A DNA stretch of 64,000 bases from Phaffia rhodozyma (lineage: Eukaryota; Basidiomycota; Tremellomycetes; Cystofilobasidiales; Mrakiaceae): the NCBI GenBank assembly GCA_014706385.1, contig JACGZH010000001.1, positions 496,001 to 560,000 of the forward strand, written 5' to 3'. A model generated the notes under the pieces. The model saw only the letters and a list, made by a program, of their open reading frames with translations, was not told where the DNA came from and searched no databases. Every line of letters starts with the position of its first letter. Within the stretch, counting starts at the first letter, position 1. Shown here piece by piece: positions 46,301 to 58,850 of the stretch. The position numbers and the translations under genes were made by a program.

Positions 46301-48800
46301 TAACTTATGGATCGATGCGCCCTCTAGCTTGATGAGAGATTACTTCGCTACAATTGGAGACTCGGCCCATCCTGAGTCAGATGATGTAAGCTTAGCCCCT
46401 CAGTTTGGTATGGGTCATCAGAAGCGTTGTTGAATACGATGGATCCTGACGATGTTTCGACTTGCGGTCTGTTGATAGCCCCGGGTCAGATCAATCACCA
46501 ATTTCCAAGAGCTTCTAGGTATGTCGCCGACAATCATCCTCAATATTATCATCCCTGTTAACGTCTTACCTCCCCTCTTTTATACTAGTTGTCGCCTTCC
46601 GTGAATTCAATATTATCACCGAGGAAACCATCCTATCTGAACGTAAACGGTTCCGTGCGGACATTGCGGATGAAATCGAGTCCTTCTCGAAACGGGCAGC
46701 CGTCCGAAATCTCAAATCCCTTGGGTCTTTCACAAAAGAACAAATCAGTATCATCTATGATAAATTCTTCACTGCTGTCTGTTCGGATCCGAAAAGGAAA
46801 GAAGGAGATAGTTTACCGACGACAACGAGCGCTATCGCCGATGATGGCCGGACAGAGACCCGGATCGATCTCAATATCTTCAAGTAAGTATTTGATTCTT
46901 CCACTTCGTTTCTTTCTATCGGGGCACACTATATGTTTATCAACTTTGACTTGTGGATGTGCTTTTCATGTGCAGAGTGTTCCTTTCCGAGGTCTTAACT
47001 TGGGCAAGAGAGGACACTGTGACTATTACACTCGGCTTTGAGCGATTGGATCGACAGATAGCGGACCACGATCTTATCGATCGAATATACTACTCCTGGG
47101 ATAGATCTAGCAAAGGCACCCTTTCGTTACAGGTTTGTCTTTCCAGTCATTCAGTATTGAAAGAAAAGCAGTGCATCGTTCGTTCGTACCGCATTTGGAT
47201 TAACAACATGAAATTATCGCTATTGCTTCTTGTCAGGACATTGTCTCGGGCCTCAGCAAGATCATGGGCGCAGGGCTGATGGAGTCTATAGAGTGGTTCT
47301 TCAACTTACACGTGAGCGTTTACTTGATGAATCGGTCACCCAATTCTTTTCGTCCATACCCCACTCACAGTTCGTTTGACATGTTTCTTGTGTGCCAGGA
47401 CAACAACCATGATGGGTTCCTGACCAAGGATGAAGTGCTTCAGCTGTCGGAATCCTTGCTTTTCGTGTTCCGAAACGAACCAGGCGATGTCTTCCTCGCT
47501 GCAGTCTCTAAATTTATCTTGAACGCGTATGAATTCGGGGACGCTACCTCTCCGGATCACCCCGAGACTAGACGGTCGACTGCTGTCGAGCAGTTGATCG
47601 ATAGTGAATCTTCAGAGTCTGACCAGGTGTTGGGTAGATCGAGGAGTAGCTCAGTCTCTACTCCTGGTCATCACAGCTTGCCTTATCTGGTAAGTCTATA
47701 TTATTATTATTTTGGACGAAATGGGCAGTGCGCAAACGTTTGTTGGTCTTTTCTGTCTTGGTTTTTTTTCTTGTAGTCTCTAGCCACTTTTCGTATGGTT
47801 GTGTTGGCCGATGAGGTGAGTGCATGAGTTTTTTTTCTTTGTGGTGCATGTTTATGTCAAATGATCTGATCTGGCGATGTTTGGAATCGGCTATAGGTAT
47901 TGGAGGCATTCTTTGAATCAGAATTGTCAGGCTCCTTCCAGTTGGAGCCTGTGCAGGATTACAGTAACAAGGCCGCTGAGCAAGCCAAGTCTGGGCTATG
48001 GGGAGGAATCATGGGCATGGTTCTAACGGACGAAAACAAGTCGGCGTTCAACAAGGTGAGTTTTCTTGGGTTTCTTGTCTTGATGTTTGCTCCGAGGAAC
48101 ACCGTCATACTAATTTGAGGCTTGATCATTATGAAAGTTTGCTGATGGGGTAGGACAGCGATTCGGAAAGCACCAGGTCGGTAGCTTTTCTTCCTTTTCT
48201 GAGACTTGTTTGGATAACTGAAAACTTAAAATCGCATGTGTGTGTGGGGGGGGGGGGGTAACTTTGACAGGTTGTACATCGGCCGGCGATTGGAAAGACC
48301 GATATGACATTCGTCGAGCCCAAGAGGAGAGAATCTCTTCTGAGTCCATCGCAAAAAACGGATCGACGACAATCGATCAGTTCTGTGGTTTCAGTTGCGT
48401 CTGCTTCATCCGGTAACACTCTCGCCAACAAAGTCCGGGAAGAAAGAGAGATGGTTGAAAGAGCGAACGACGCGCTGATGGAACGACAACGGTTCGCGAT
48501 AGATGACATTGGGGACGACGACGACGACGACGATGAGGTCGACGGGACGGGCAGGGAGGAGGAGGATGACGACGGAGTGATGGCTGATCTCGATGCGTTT
48601 TTGGAAGCGAACGGCGCGGACGATGAAGGTCTGACCGGTCAGGATAAGGAGACGGCAGAAGGTATGTTAAGCGTGCCGGTGGTCTCTTTTTTTGTTTTTG
48701 CGTTAAAGATTATTTGTCTGTACTGACAAACGGTTCGAACTTGTCTTTCTTGTCGCCAACAGCACTTCTCGTGGCCGAACCTATGAAAGGAGGGATCTAA
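43332..48800 (+). CDS. Rab GTPase-activating protein with GRAM, TBC and EF-hand (Gyp2/TBC1D8-9-like)
   Basis: The start MALPNLRAQKEPTKEEYTRH is followed by a GRAM domain (GRLYLLPPYLCFLSLDKRSI, WVIPLSCIRRVERLN) that binds phosphoinositides. The TBC domain begins LQVGLPSRLRGELWEVLSGS. It carries the arginine-finger motif IEKDLYR at about 45061 and, after an intron, the glutamine-finger motif YCQAMNI at about 45271. Both catalytic residues are therefore present. An EF-hand loop DNNHDGFLTKDE at about 47400-47435 keeps all calcium ligands and follows an intron directly. The C-terminus is acidic (a run of Asp codons at 48516-48600) and ends ALLVAEPMKGGI with TAA 48798. The order GRAM-TBC-EF-hand matches yeast Gyp2/Mdr1 and animal TBC1D8/9, which accelerate GTP hydrolysis on Ypt6/Rab-type GTPases. 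More than 15 introns are present and several are poorly resolved around 45.5-46.6 kb. Confidence 0.88.
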
Positions 48801-49483
48801 ACTCCTCCTTTGTCTGGCCTTGCTTTCACTTCCTTCCCTTCTTTTTTTTTCTCTCTCTTATTTTGTTCCTTTTTTGGACATCAATATATAGAAGAATCTG
48901 TATCATTCATCTCTCTTCCGTCTTTCTTTTTCTTTCTCCTTTTATCTCTTTAGATCCTCTCCCATCGTTCAATTCAAGTATTTATACCAACCAACACACT
49001 CGACCGGTCTTCCAGCCGCACATCTTCATCTGTTCCTTCTTTCTTTCTTTTCTTTTCTTTTCTTTCTCTATCTCCTTGCTGTTTACTCTTTATGCTTTTG
49101 ATCGATGCCAGACAGTGTCTCATCGTGAGAAAACCCTTCGAGGGAGCATCCTCATGTTCTTCCTGCATTCTCATCCTCGTGCCAAACCGGTCAGTCTTGA
49201 AAGCAAGAGAAGAGGGGAGGGAGAAAGGAAGGAAAAGAGGTAAGACGCAAGAGGCAAGAGGCAAGAGACGATATCTCTACAGAATAGTTTCAAGTTCATT
49301 CATATAACATCGTCCGCCCGTGTTTATCTGTGTGTGAGTGTGTGTATGTGAGGGGGGGGGGGGGGTGGTGGTTCTGTCTTATTGACAAAAACGGGGTTGG
49401 CTGACAAGGATACGTTTGAACAAGAGGTCAGACCCGGTCTGGTCTGGTCTGGTCTGGGTTTGAAGGTTGACTTCTTGAGGTTT
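48801..49483. other. Convergent intergenic region with T tracts and G runs
   Basis: This lies between the TBC gene stop and the PRO3 stop. It is T/C-rich at first, then contains TG repeats leading into a 14-base G run (49352-49365) and a short CTGGT repeat (49437-49456). No gene recognised. Confidence 0.5.
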
Positions 49484-51299
49484 TCATTTCTTGTCTTGAC
49501 CGAGTCCGCCGGCGCTGTTGGTGATTTCAAGGTGAACGCCGAAAGCCGAAAGTCGATAGTTTCGTCAGATTGGTTCGTGGGGTGGGGTGAGAGAGAGAGA
49601 GAGGAGAAAGAAAAAAAAAGAAGAGGAGAGGAGAGAGGGAAAGGACTGACTGCTGGGTGGCGACCTGGATGGCTCTGGCCATGGTGGATCTGACTTTGCC
49701 GTCTTCTAGTGTGAGCAGGCCTGCGATCGTGCAACCTCCCGGGGCTTTTGTGGAAACCCAGAGGAAAGATCAGGGAGAGAGAGAGAGAGAGATCGGGAAG
49801 ACAAACAAAAAGAAGAGTAAGAACCAAGAAGGAAAAGAGAGAGAAAAGAAAGAAGAGAGAGAGAAAAAAAACACGAACTGGTGACGTTGTCTTTCAACTG
49901 GGCGGGATGCAACCCCGTGGTGAGCACCATCCTCGCTGCTCCCTGCATGGTCTGCGCGGCCAACTCCAAGGCTTCCTTCCTCGGCAGACCCATCATCACC
50001 CCGCCGTCGGCCATGGCTTCCAACACGACGCAGGCGAACGCCGGGCCGGATCCCGACAGGGCCGTACACGCATCAAAGTGTTTCTCCTCGAGCGTCCGGC
50101 AAAGACCGATGGAGGAAAAGATGAACTGGAGCAGGTTCGTGGGCGACGGGATCGTCGGCAGAGAGTGCGTTGGTGGGGTCGGGGTGAGGATCGTCATTCC
50201 TTCTCTGATCTGGAAGAAGGGGGGGGGGGGGGGGAGGGGGGGGTTAATATTTTGGTTGGTTTTTTTTTTTCCGCCAACCGTTCATATCTCAGTAAGCATT
50301 GCGCACGTCCGTAAAGAAAGAAAAAGAGGGAAGAAAGAGAGAAGGGACAAACTCGGGAAGGAGTGTTGGGCATGGCACGAACGACCATCGTGCTAGCCGG
50401 CAAGATTGCCTTCATCTGTTCGATCTTGACACCCGCGCAGATGGAGACCACCAGCTTGTTCTCCAGTGCCTCTGAGGGGATCTCGCTGAGAAGGCCGGCC
50501 ACCAAGTTTGGTTTACAGCTGTTTTCCAGTTTTGTTTCGGTGTGAAGTTTGAGCGCAGAAGAGAAAGGGTGGGTGGGTGGATGGATGGGTGAAAGGTAAA
50601 AAGATTGAGAATCAACACTCAGAGAAGCCTTGACCGAAACCACAGAGGCAAGAGGGACGAACCAGACGAGGATGACATCACACTCAGCAGCGGCTTTCGC
50701 GTTCCCCTCGGCCGACCAAACCTCAACTTTCTCTCCGATCCCGTTGGGCAACGAGGCGAACGTCTTTCGGAGTCTCTTTACTGATTCCGGTCTTTAGTGT
50801 TTGATTTTCCAAACGAGAAAGAAAGAAAGAAAGGAAAGGTCATCGCCCATCGTTCCCGTGGGGGGATGATTCGGTTTCGATTTCAGCTTTGGTCTTTTGT
50901 GTTTGTCGCCAAAGGAGCGATTACCAAACACGAAGAGAAGGAAAAGGTTGAGGAAGAACATACCGACCGACGGTAGCGATGAACCTGCCTAACAGAGGCT
51001 CTCCTTCGCCCTCGCCCAGGCCGTTGCCGATAGGAGTAGAGGTGCCGCTGGCAGAGGATCTCTTTGGGAACGGATCCTCCATCGATTGGAGCACACCTGA
51101 TGGTTCGAACCGAGCCAGGCCCAGAGAAGGGGAGGGATTGGTTTCGGGACAGTAGACTCGTCAGGTCTTTCTCTCACCTCAATGTTGTGTGTTTTGAGAA
51201 CGAAAAAGGGAAGGAATCCGGAGGAAGAAAGAACGGACCAGAGATGATGGCGACACCCATCGTTCCACAACCCAACACAAAAATTGAAAGCGAGCTCAT
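49484..51299 (-). CDS. PRO3: Pyrroline-5-carboxylate reductase (proline biosynthesis)
   Basis: It reduces pyrroline-5-carboxylate to proline with NAD(P)H in the cytosol. The start at 51299 gives MSSLSIFVLGCGTMGVAIIS, the Rossmann GxGxMG signature. Later exons encode KVEVWSAEGNAKAAAECDVI, NLVAGLLSEIPSEALENKLV, SICAGVKIEQM, MVVRAMPNTP and the P5CR signature region (ALSGSGPAFACVVLEAMADG, GVMMGLPRKEALELAAQTMQ). The last exons give TPGGCTIAGLLTLEDGKV, MARAIQVATQ and AGGLGQDKK, stop TGA 49484-49486. An insertion before the RPESVK segment, rich in Gly/Ser (GTSTPIGNGLGEGEGEPLLG, near 51000), is longer than in bacterial enzymes. Introns carry C-rich runs (sense strand), including a 15-base G run on the plus strand at 50220. 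Catalytic and signature residues look intact. Confidence 0.95.
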
Positions 51300-51724
51300 G
51301 TGTGATCAGACGGTTTGTGTTCTGTCGTTTGTTTCCTTCTGTGTGTGTGAGTGTGTGAGTGTGTGAGTGAGTGAGGGAGTGTACGTTGCGAGAAGTTGGT
51401 CGTTCGGTCGTTAGTCTGTAGTCGATAAGCGGAGGGTTGGGCTGACTTCCCCCCGAGAGGTTTTTATTTTTTACGTAAGGCGTGTCTTTTTTTTAATTTT
51501 TTAATTTCTTCTTCTTATTATTCTTAACACACTCTGTTCAGTGGCTTTTTCCATAGAACTTGTATCTCACACACACACACTTACACACACAAAGATCAAA
51601 GGCATGTTATGTGGATCCTCTGGCGAGGAGAAAACAATGTGCATGGGAAATTAAACATGATATTGGCAAAACCCAAAAGAAATGGAAAAGGGAATATTTA
51701 AAAACAGAAAAGAAAGAACGACAT
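51300..51724. promoter_or_regulatory. Spacer upstream of PRO3 and downstream of enolase
   Basis: This 425-bp spacer is shared by two minus-strand genes. It contains GTGA/GTGT repeats (51340-51378), a T-rich tract (51462-51520) and a short CA repeat (51569-51592). No gene. PRO3 regulatory signals should lie in the left part. Confidence 0.45.
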
Positions 51725-53794
<2,070 letters not shown>

Positions 53795-53962
53795 GATGTG
53801 AGAGTGTGCTTTTGGGGGGGGGTTGAGGGGGGTGATGGGTTGTGCAATAAGTAAGGGGGATGTGTTGTCGTCGCTGTTGGTGATGGATGTGAGGGGGAAA
53901 GAAAGAAAGAAAAAAAAAAAAAAGACTGGGGGGGCGGCGAGTTTTAAAGGGGAAAAAAGGGA

Positions 53963-53964
<2 letters not shown>

Positions 53965-53993
<29 letters not shown>
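53965..53993. repeat. Poly-C tract, 29 bases
   Basis: An uninterrupted run of 29 C on the plus strand, about 170 bp upstream of the enolase ATG. It appears as poly-G on the enolase sense strand. Assembly or sequencing length error is possible in such runs. Confidence 0.9.
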
Positions 53994-53995
<2 letters not shown>

Positions 53996-54343
53996 GCTGA
54001 GTGAGCGAGTGAGTGCGTTTGGGTCTGCCTTTGTCTCTGAGGCTTTGCTTCTGCATCTGCTCTGCCTTTGCTCTGCCTTTGCTCCCTGGCTTCCCCCTGG
54101 GTCTGGCTACCTTTGCCGCCCCTCCATGCCCCCCCTCTCGCCTTCCCTCCCCCCCCCCCTCTTCGCCCCAGGGGGATCGACTGGAAACAGATGGAACGTT
54201 CCATCCGATTCCTAATCGTTCGTGTCTGATTTGTATTAGGGAGCACACTAGAAAGTTGTATTAGGAAATTCCTTCAGATCACACTACAGAATCTACTAGA
54301 ACATTGATCGGCAGCCAGACGTCTCCTTCTCTGTCTCTTTGGT

Positions 54344-54379
54344 GTGTAGGCATAGGTGTAGGCATAGGTGTAGGCATAG
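54344..54379. repeat. Three perfect copies of a 12-mer (GTGTAGGCATAG)
   Basis: The unit GTGTAGGCATAG occurs three times head to tail and is followed by a partial GTGG. It lies in the ENO-ILV3 spacer. Confidence 0.9.
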
Positions 54380-55011
54380 GTGGTGATGAACTGATGTACT
54401 GCTTCACTGCTTCACTGCTGTACTGTTGCGCTCTCGAACAATGTGTTGTGCGGTGTGTTGCGTACCGGAATGTGCACCACATCCTACATCTACATCTTCT
54501 CCTTGATCTCTTTCCCTCCGAGGATCCTCCCCCGGCCTTATGCTTTATGCCTTGTGCATCATGCCCCATGCCTCTTCTCTTTCCTTTGCTCTGGTTGCTC
54601 TCTTGCTCTCTGCCGTGTTCTTTTGTGATATATGTCTGCTTGTGTTTGTGTTGTGCGCTGCAGTTTGTAATGCGTCTCGTGGCGTTGCATTGCATTGCAT
54701 CCCATCCCATCACATCACATCACATCACATGGTTCCCCATGTGATGACATCCCAGCAGCCTTCTCTACCGCATCCCTCCAACACAGTCATGCCCAGTCAT
54801 GCCCAGTCCCGGGCCCATCAAAGAGCGCACAGAGAGCATGAATGAACACACTAGATCTCATCTACAACAACGTCGATCATCACATCCGACGTCCGTTCTT
54901 CGGCAACCTTCCCTCTTCTTCTTCTTCCTCGGTCGCCTCCCGCCCGGCACACCAGGTTGTGTCTGCTCGGCATCCTTGTCCTCCCGGTCTATCTGCCCCA
55001 CACACACTCTA

Positions 55012-55012
<1 letters not shown>

Positions 55013-55040
<28 letters not shown>
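55013..55040. repeat. CA dinucleotide microsatellite
   Basis: Fourteen CA units precede TAGG, in the ENO-ILV3 spacer about 470 bp upstream of the ILV3 ATG. Confidence 0.9.
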
Positions 55041-55043
<3 letters not shown>

Positions 55044-55137
55044 GCCATCACATCCGGCGAATCAACACGTCATAAGCCAGTCCAGTAGAGATGTACGCAG
55101 AGCCGGCGCACTCACCCTCGCACACAACTCGATAAGC

Positions 55138-55162
55138 CCCCCCCCCCCCCCCCCCCCCCCCC
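55138..55162. repeat. Poly-C tract, 25 bases
   Basis: A 25-base C run about 350 bp upstream of the ILV3 start. It is the second long poly-C tract in the same spacer. Confidence 0.9.
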
Positions 55163-55512
55163 TTTCTCTATACTTTCGGCTCTGGGCGTCCGAAAAGAGG
55201 ATGAGCTTGGTTGACTCGACCTGGGATGATTCGATGGGCAACTCGTTCTATCGCATCCCTCCATTCGCTCTACACCAACCCAGTCGTTCCCACGCCGACT
55301 TCGTTCCAAGTGAAAGCCCAGTGAGTCATCAGCCGAAAGAGAAAAGAGCATTCTTTCCATCTTGATTTATTTTATTTTATTTCTTCTTTTTTTTCCAACT
55401 CATCCCATTGGACAAAAAAGATATCATCAAAAAAAAAACGCTTACTTCTTTCTTTCACTTTCCCCTCCTCACCATCCATCTATCCATCTATCCATCATCC
55501 CCCGTCACAGCC

Positions 55513-58168
55513 ATGCTAGTCCCCGCCTCGTCCTCCAGGCAGATCCTCTCAAGCCCCGCCCTCAGAAGGTCCTTCGGGCTCACCAGCCCGGCTCTCAAAG
55601 GTCCCATCAACAAGTACAGTAGGACGATCACCCAGCCAAAGTCCCAGGGTGCTTCCCAAGTGGGTTTCTCTTTATGCTTTTGTTCTTGTTCGTGTCTGCA
55701 CACGCTCACATATGTGATCCCCCCCCTCTTGCAGGCCATGTTGTACGCGACCGATGGGGTCGAGCAAAAGTCTGACTTTGAAAAGGCCATGGTCGGTGTC
55801 GCCTCTGTGTGGTCGGTCGTTTTTCACCTTTCTCATTCTTTTCTCTTTCTTTTCTCTTTCTTTTCTCTTTCTTTTCTCTGTGTTGTGTTGAGTTGCGTTG
55901 CGTTGTGTTGCGTTACGTTGCGTTGCGTTGGTGTGATCGCACTCACTCACACTCTTGTACTCTCACATCCACAGGTACGAAGGAAACCCATGCAACAAGC
56001 ACCTGCTCGGACTCGGTCAACGGGTCAAACGCTCGCTCGCAAAGTCTGACCTGATCGGTTACCAATTCGGAACCGTCGGTGTTTCCGACGGTATCTCTAT
56101 GGGAACCTTTGGAATGTCCTACTCGGTAAGCATCTTCTCTCTTTTGTCTGGCCCTTCCTCTTGTACACACACACACTCTCTCTCTCTCCCTCCCTCGCCT
56201 GCCATCAGCAGCCCTCCACAAAAACGCTGACCACTCCTCTCGCCTCCTCTCGCCTCCTTCCGCCTCCTCTTCCCGCTCCGCCCAGCTCCAATCCCGAGAT
56301 TTGATCGCCGATCAGGTAGAGTCCGCCGCTGGTGGACACTGGCTCGACGGAATGGTCGTCCTGCCCGGTTGCGACAAGAACATGCCCGGTACCCTCATGG
56401 CACTCGGCAGATTGAACAGACCCGGTCTCATGGTCTACGGTGGAACCATCCGAGCCGGTCAGTGTGCGTCCTCTGGCAAGCTCGACATCGTCAGCGCCTT
56501 CCAGGCCTACGGAAAGTACCTCCAGGACGGAGAGACCGAACAGGCCGAGCTCGAGCGGGCAAGTCCTCTTTCTTTCTTCTGCTTGACCTTGTTTTCTTCT
56601 AGTTCCTTTTCTCTACTCGCCCGAGCTCCCCCATTCATTCGTCATTTCTTGCTTCCTTGGCTGACTCGGTTGTTCGTTCTCTACCGTCCCATCTGTTGTG
56701 TTCCCTTTCTCGACACACTCAAAAACAGGACGACGTCATTCGAAACGCCTGCCCCGGACCGGGAGCCTGTGGAGGAGTGAGTCTCTCTCTCTTGATTTTC
56801 TTTGCGCTTCGCATTGGGTTCCTTCTTTTCGGCTTTCTTTCCCTTTTCCCTCCCGCGAACATGAACTGATCTCTTTGCCTTTCTTTCTTTTTCTTTTTCT
56901 TCTTTTTCTTTTTCTTCTTTTTCTTTTTCTTCTTTTTTCTTCTTTCTCTCCCCCCAGATGTACACCGCCAACACGATGGCATCCGCAACGGAAGCCATGG
57001 GAATGACCCTTCCCGGCTCTTCCTCGTTCACCGCGGAATCGGCCGAAAAGCTCGCAGAGTGTGACTCGATCGGTAGCGTGATGAGAAACATGTTGGAGAA
57101 CGACATCCTGCCGAGGGACATTATGACGAGAGAAGCCCTCGAGAACGCCTTGGTCCTCACCATGGCCCTCGGCGGTTCCACCAACGCCGTCCTCCACCTC
57201 ATCGCCATCGCCCACTCGGTCGGCATCAAGCTGACGATCGACGACGTCCAGTCGGTCTCTGACCGAATCCCCTTCTTGGCCGACCTGAAGCCGAGTGGAA
57301 AGTACGTGATGGAGGACGTGCAAAAAATCGGAGGAATCCCCAGCATCTTGAGCTACCTCGAGAAGAACGGGATGATCAACGGAAACACCTTGACCGTCAC
57401 CGGAAAGACGCTCGGCGAGAACCTCGACCGATGGAACCACACAAACGGCCACCTGTGGGAAGGCCAAGAGATCCTCCGACCGATCGACAACCCGATCAAG
57501 CCGACCGGCCACATCCGAATCCTCAGAGGAAATCTCGCACCAGACGGAGCGGTCTCCAAGATCACCGGTAAGGAAGGCCTCCAGTTCGTCGGCAAGGCCA
57601 GAGCGTTCGACCGGGAGGCCGACTTTGTCACCGCCGTCGAGTCCGGCTCGATCAAGGCGGGCGAGAAGACGGTGGTCGTGCTCAGGTACCTCGGACCCAA
57701 GGGTGGACCCGGCATGCCAGAGATGCTCAAGCCGACGTCGCTCATCATGGGTGCCGGCCTGGGTTACGACGTTGCCTGTCTGACCGACGGAAGGTTCTCC
57801 GGAGGCTCCCACGGTTTCGTCGTCGGTCACGTCACCCCCGAAGCCCAGGTCGGTGGCCCGATCGCGCTCATCCAGGATGGAGACGTCGTCAGGATCGACG
57901 CCGTCAAGAACACCCTCAACATGGACGTCTCCGAGGAGGAACTCGAGAGGAGACGAAAGAACTGGGTCGCCCCGCCGTTAAAGGTCAAGCAGGGCACGCT
58001 TTACAAGTATGTCAAAACGGTGTCCGACGCGTCTCAAGGATGTGGTACGTCTTTCTTTTTTTTCTTTTTTTTTTCCTTCTTTTTTCGTTATCTCTCCAGA
58101 ACGTTTCTCTTTCTCTCTCGCTAACCTCTTTCTTTTCTTGCCTTTGCTTCGTAGTCACCGACCTCTAA
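55513..58168 (+). CDS. ILV3: Dihydroxy-acid dehydratase, mitochondrial (valine/isoleucine synthesis)
   Basis: It dehydrates dihydroxy-acids to 2-keto acids in the branched-chain pathway. The N-terminus ([20 protein letters not shown]) is Ser/Arg-rich without acids, a mitochondrial targeting peptide. The core has all three Fe-S cysteine motifs: [23 protein letters not shown] and [18 protein letters not shown]. Substrate-site blocks are [36 protein letters not shown] and the late [20 protein letters not shown] with its conserved Ser. It ends with a short last exon giving VTDL, stop TAA 58166. Length and motifs fit ILV3. About six introns are present; several contain tandem pyrimidine repeats (for example about 55834-55877 and 56880-56944) and a GTTGC pentamer array at about 55893-55929. 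Codon bias is C-ending, as in enolase. Confidence 0.97.
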
Positions 58169-58850
58169 ATGCTTTCGCCACTAGTTCCCTCTTCCTCTTC
58201 TCTTCCCCCCCCCCCCCGTATTGAATCAACCATCATCCAACACATCATGAGCGCTTTTGCAATACATCTCTCTTGTCCCTGCTCTTCATATAACGTTTAC
58301 CGTCCCGTTCACGCAATATTGTTCTCGTCTGCTAGCTCCTTTTTATATTATTTTTTTCTCTCTCCTTTACTTTTTTTTTTTTTCCCCAAAACTTCTTTTT
58401 CTTTTCTGTCCGCCTCGTTTGGTAGAGTTGAAGGAACACGATATGAATGTACATTACTCATCTTGTAGCTCCAACGAGAGGAAACAAAGACCATGCACGA
58501 GAGAAAGCAAGACCGACTTGAAAGACGATGGTGATGATAGACAATTGCGCGCTCCTGGGGAGAAGGGAGGCTGAAAGCACCTCCAGTTGGAAAACCCCAC
58601 GGCCGGGGGATGGATGGTTGATCGATTGGTTGTTTGGGACGGGGGGCAACCCTAACGAGCGACGTTTTAGAATTTCCCTCAACTTCCCCCCCCCTTGGTT
58701 TCATTCACCATCCCATCCCATTCCATCCATCATCGTCGACCTTTCTCGTTCCCAGGTCTGACCTCACTATTTGCTTGGCTTGTCACTTCCTAGCCCCTTA
58801 GCTCCTTCCCGTACTTTTGACAAGAAAAAAAGAAAAGAAAAAAGACCGGG
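58169..58850. other. Spacer between ILV3 and the URI-like gene
   Basis: A tandem same-strand spacer with a 13-base C run (58205-58217), T tracts (58345-58384) and no recognisable gene. I searched it for an exon encoding a prefoldin domain in frame with the downstream gene and saw none. Confidence 0.45.

Larger units (their letters stand above)
53795..55512. promoter_or_regulatory. 1.7-kb divergent ENO-ILV3 spacer full of simple repeats
   Basis: No protein gene or structured RNA was recognised here. It contains two poly-C tracts, a three-copy 12-mer, CATCA-type pentamers (about 54696-54731) and a CA microsatellite. The strongly transcribed enolase gene reads left and ILV3 reads right. A palindrome-like TGGAACGTTCCA occurs at 54191-54202, and it may be a chance or a factor site. 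Confidence 0.55.

Noticed and set aside
53823..54215. ORFs across the poly-C tract in the ENO-ILV3 spacer
   Set aside because: They are poly-Pro or poly-Gly translations of the homopolymer, without conserved sequence.
56736..57830. 364-codon ORF on the minus strand opposite ILV3
   Set aside because: It is the antisense shadow of the long ILV3 exon, again from codon bias. It also runs through an intron repeat giving a poly-Lys tail.
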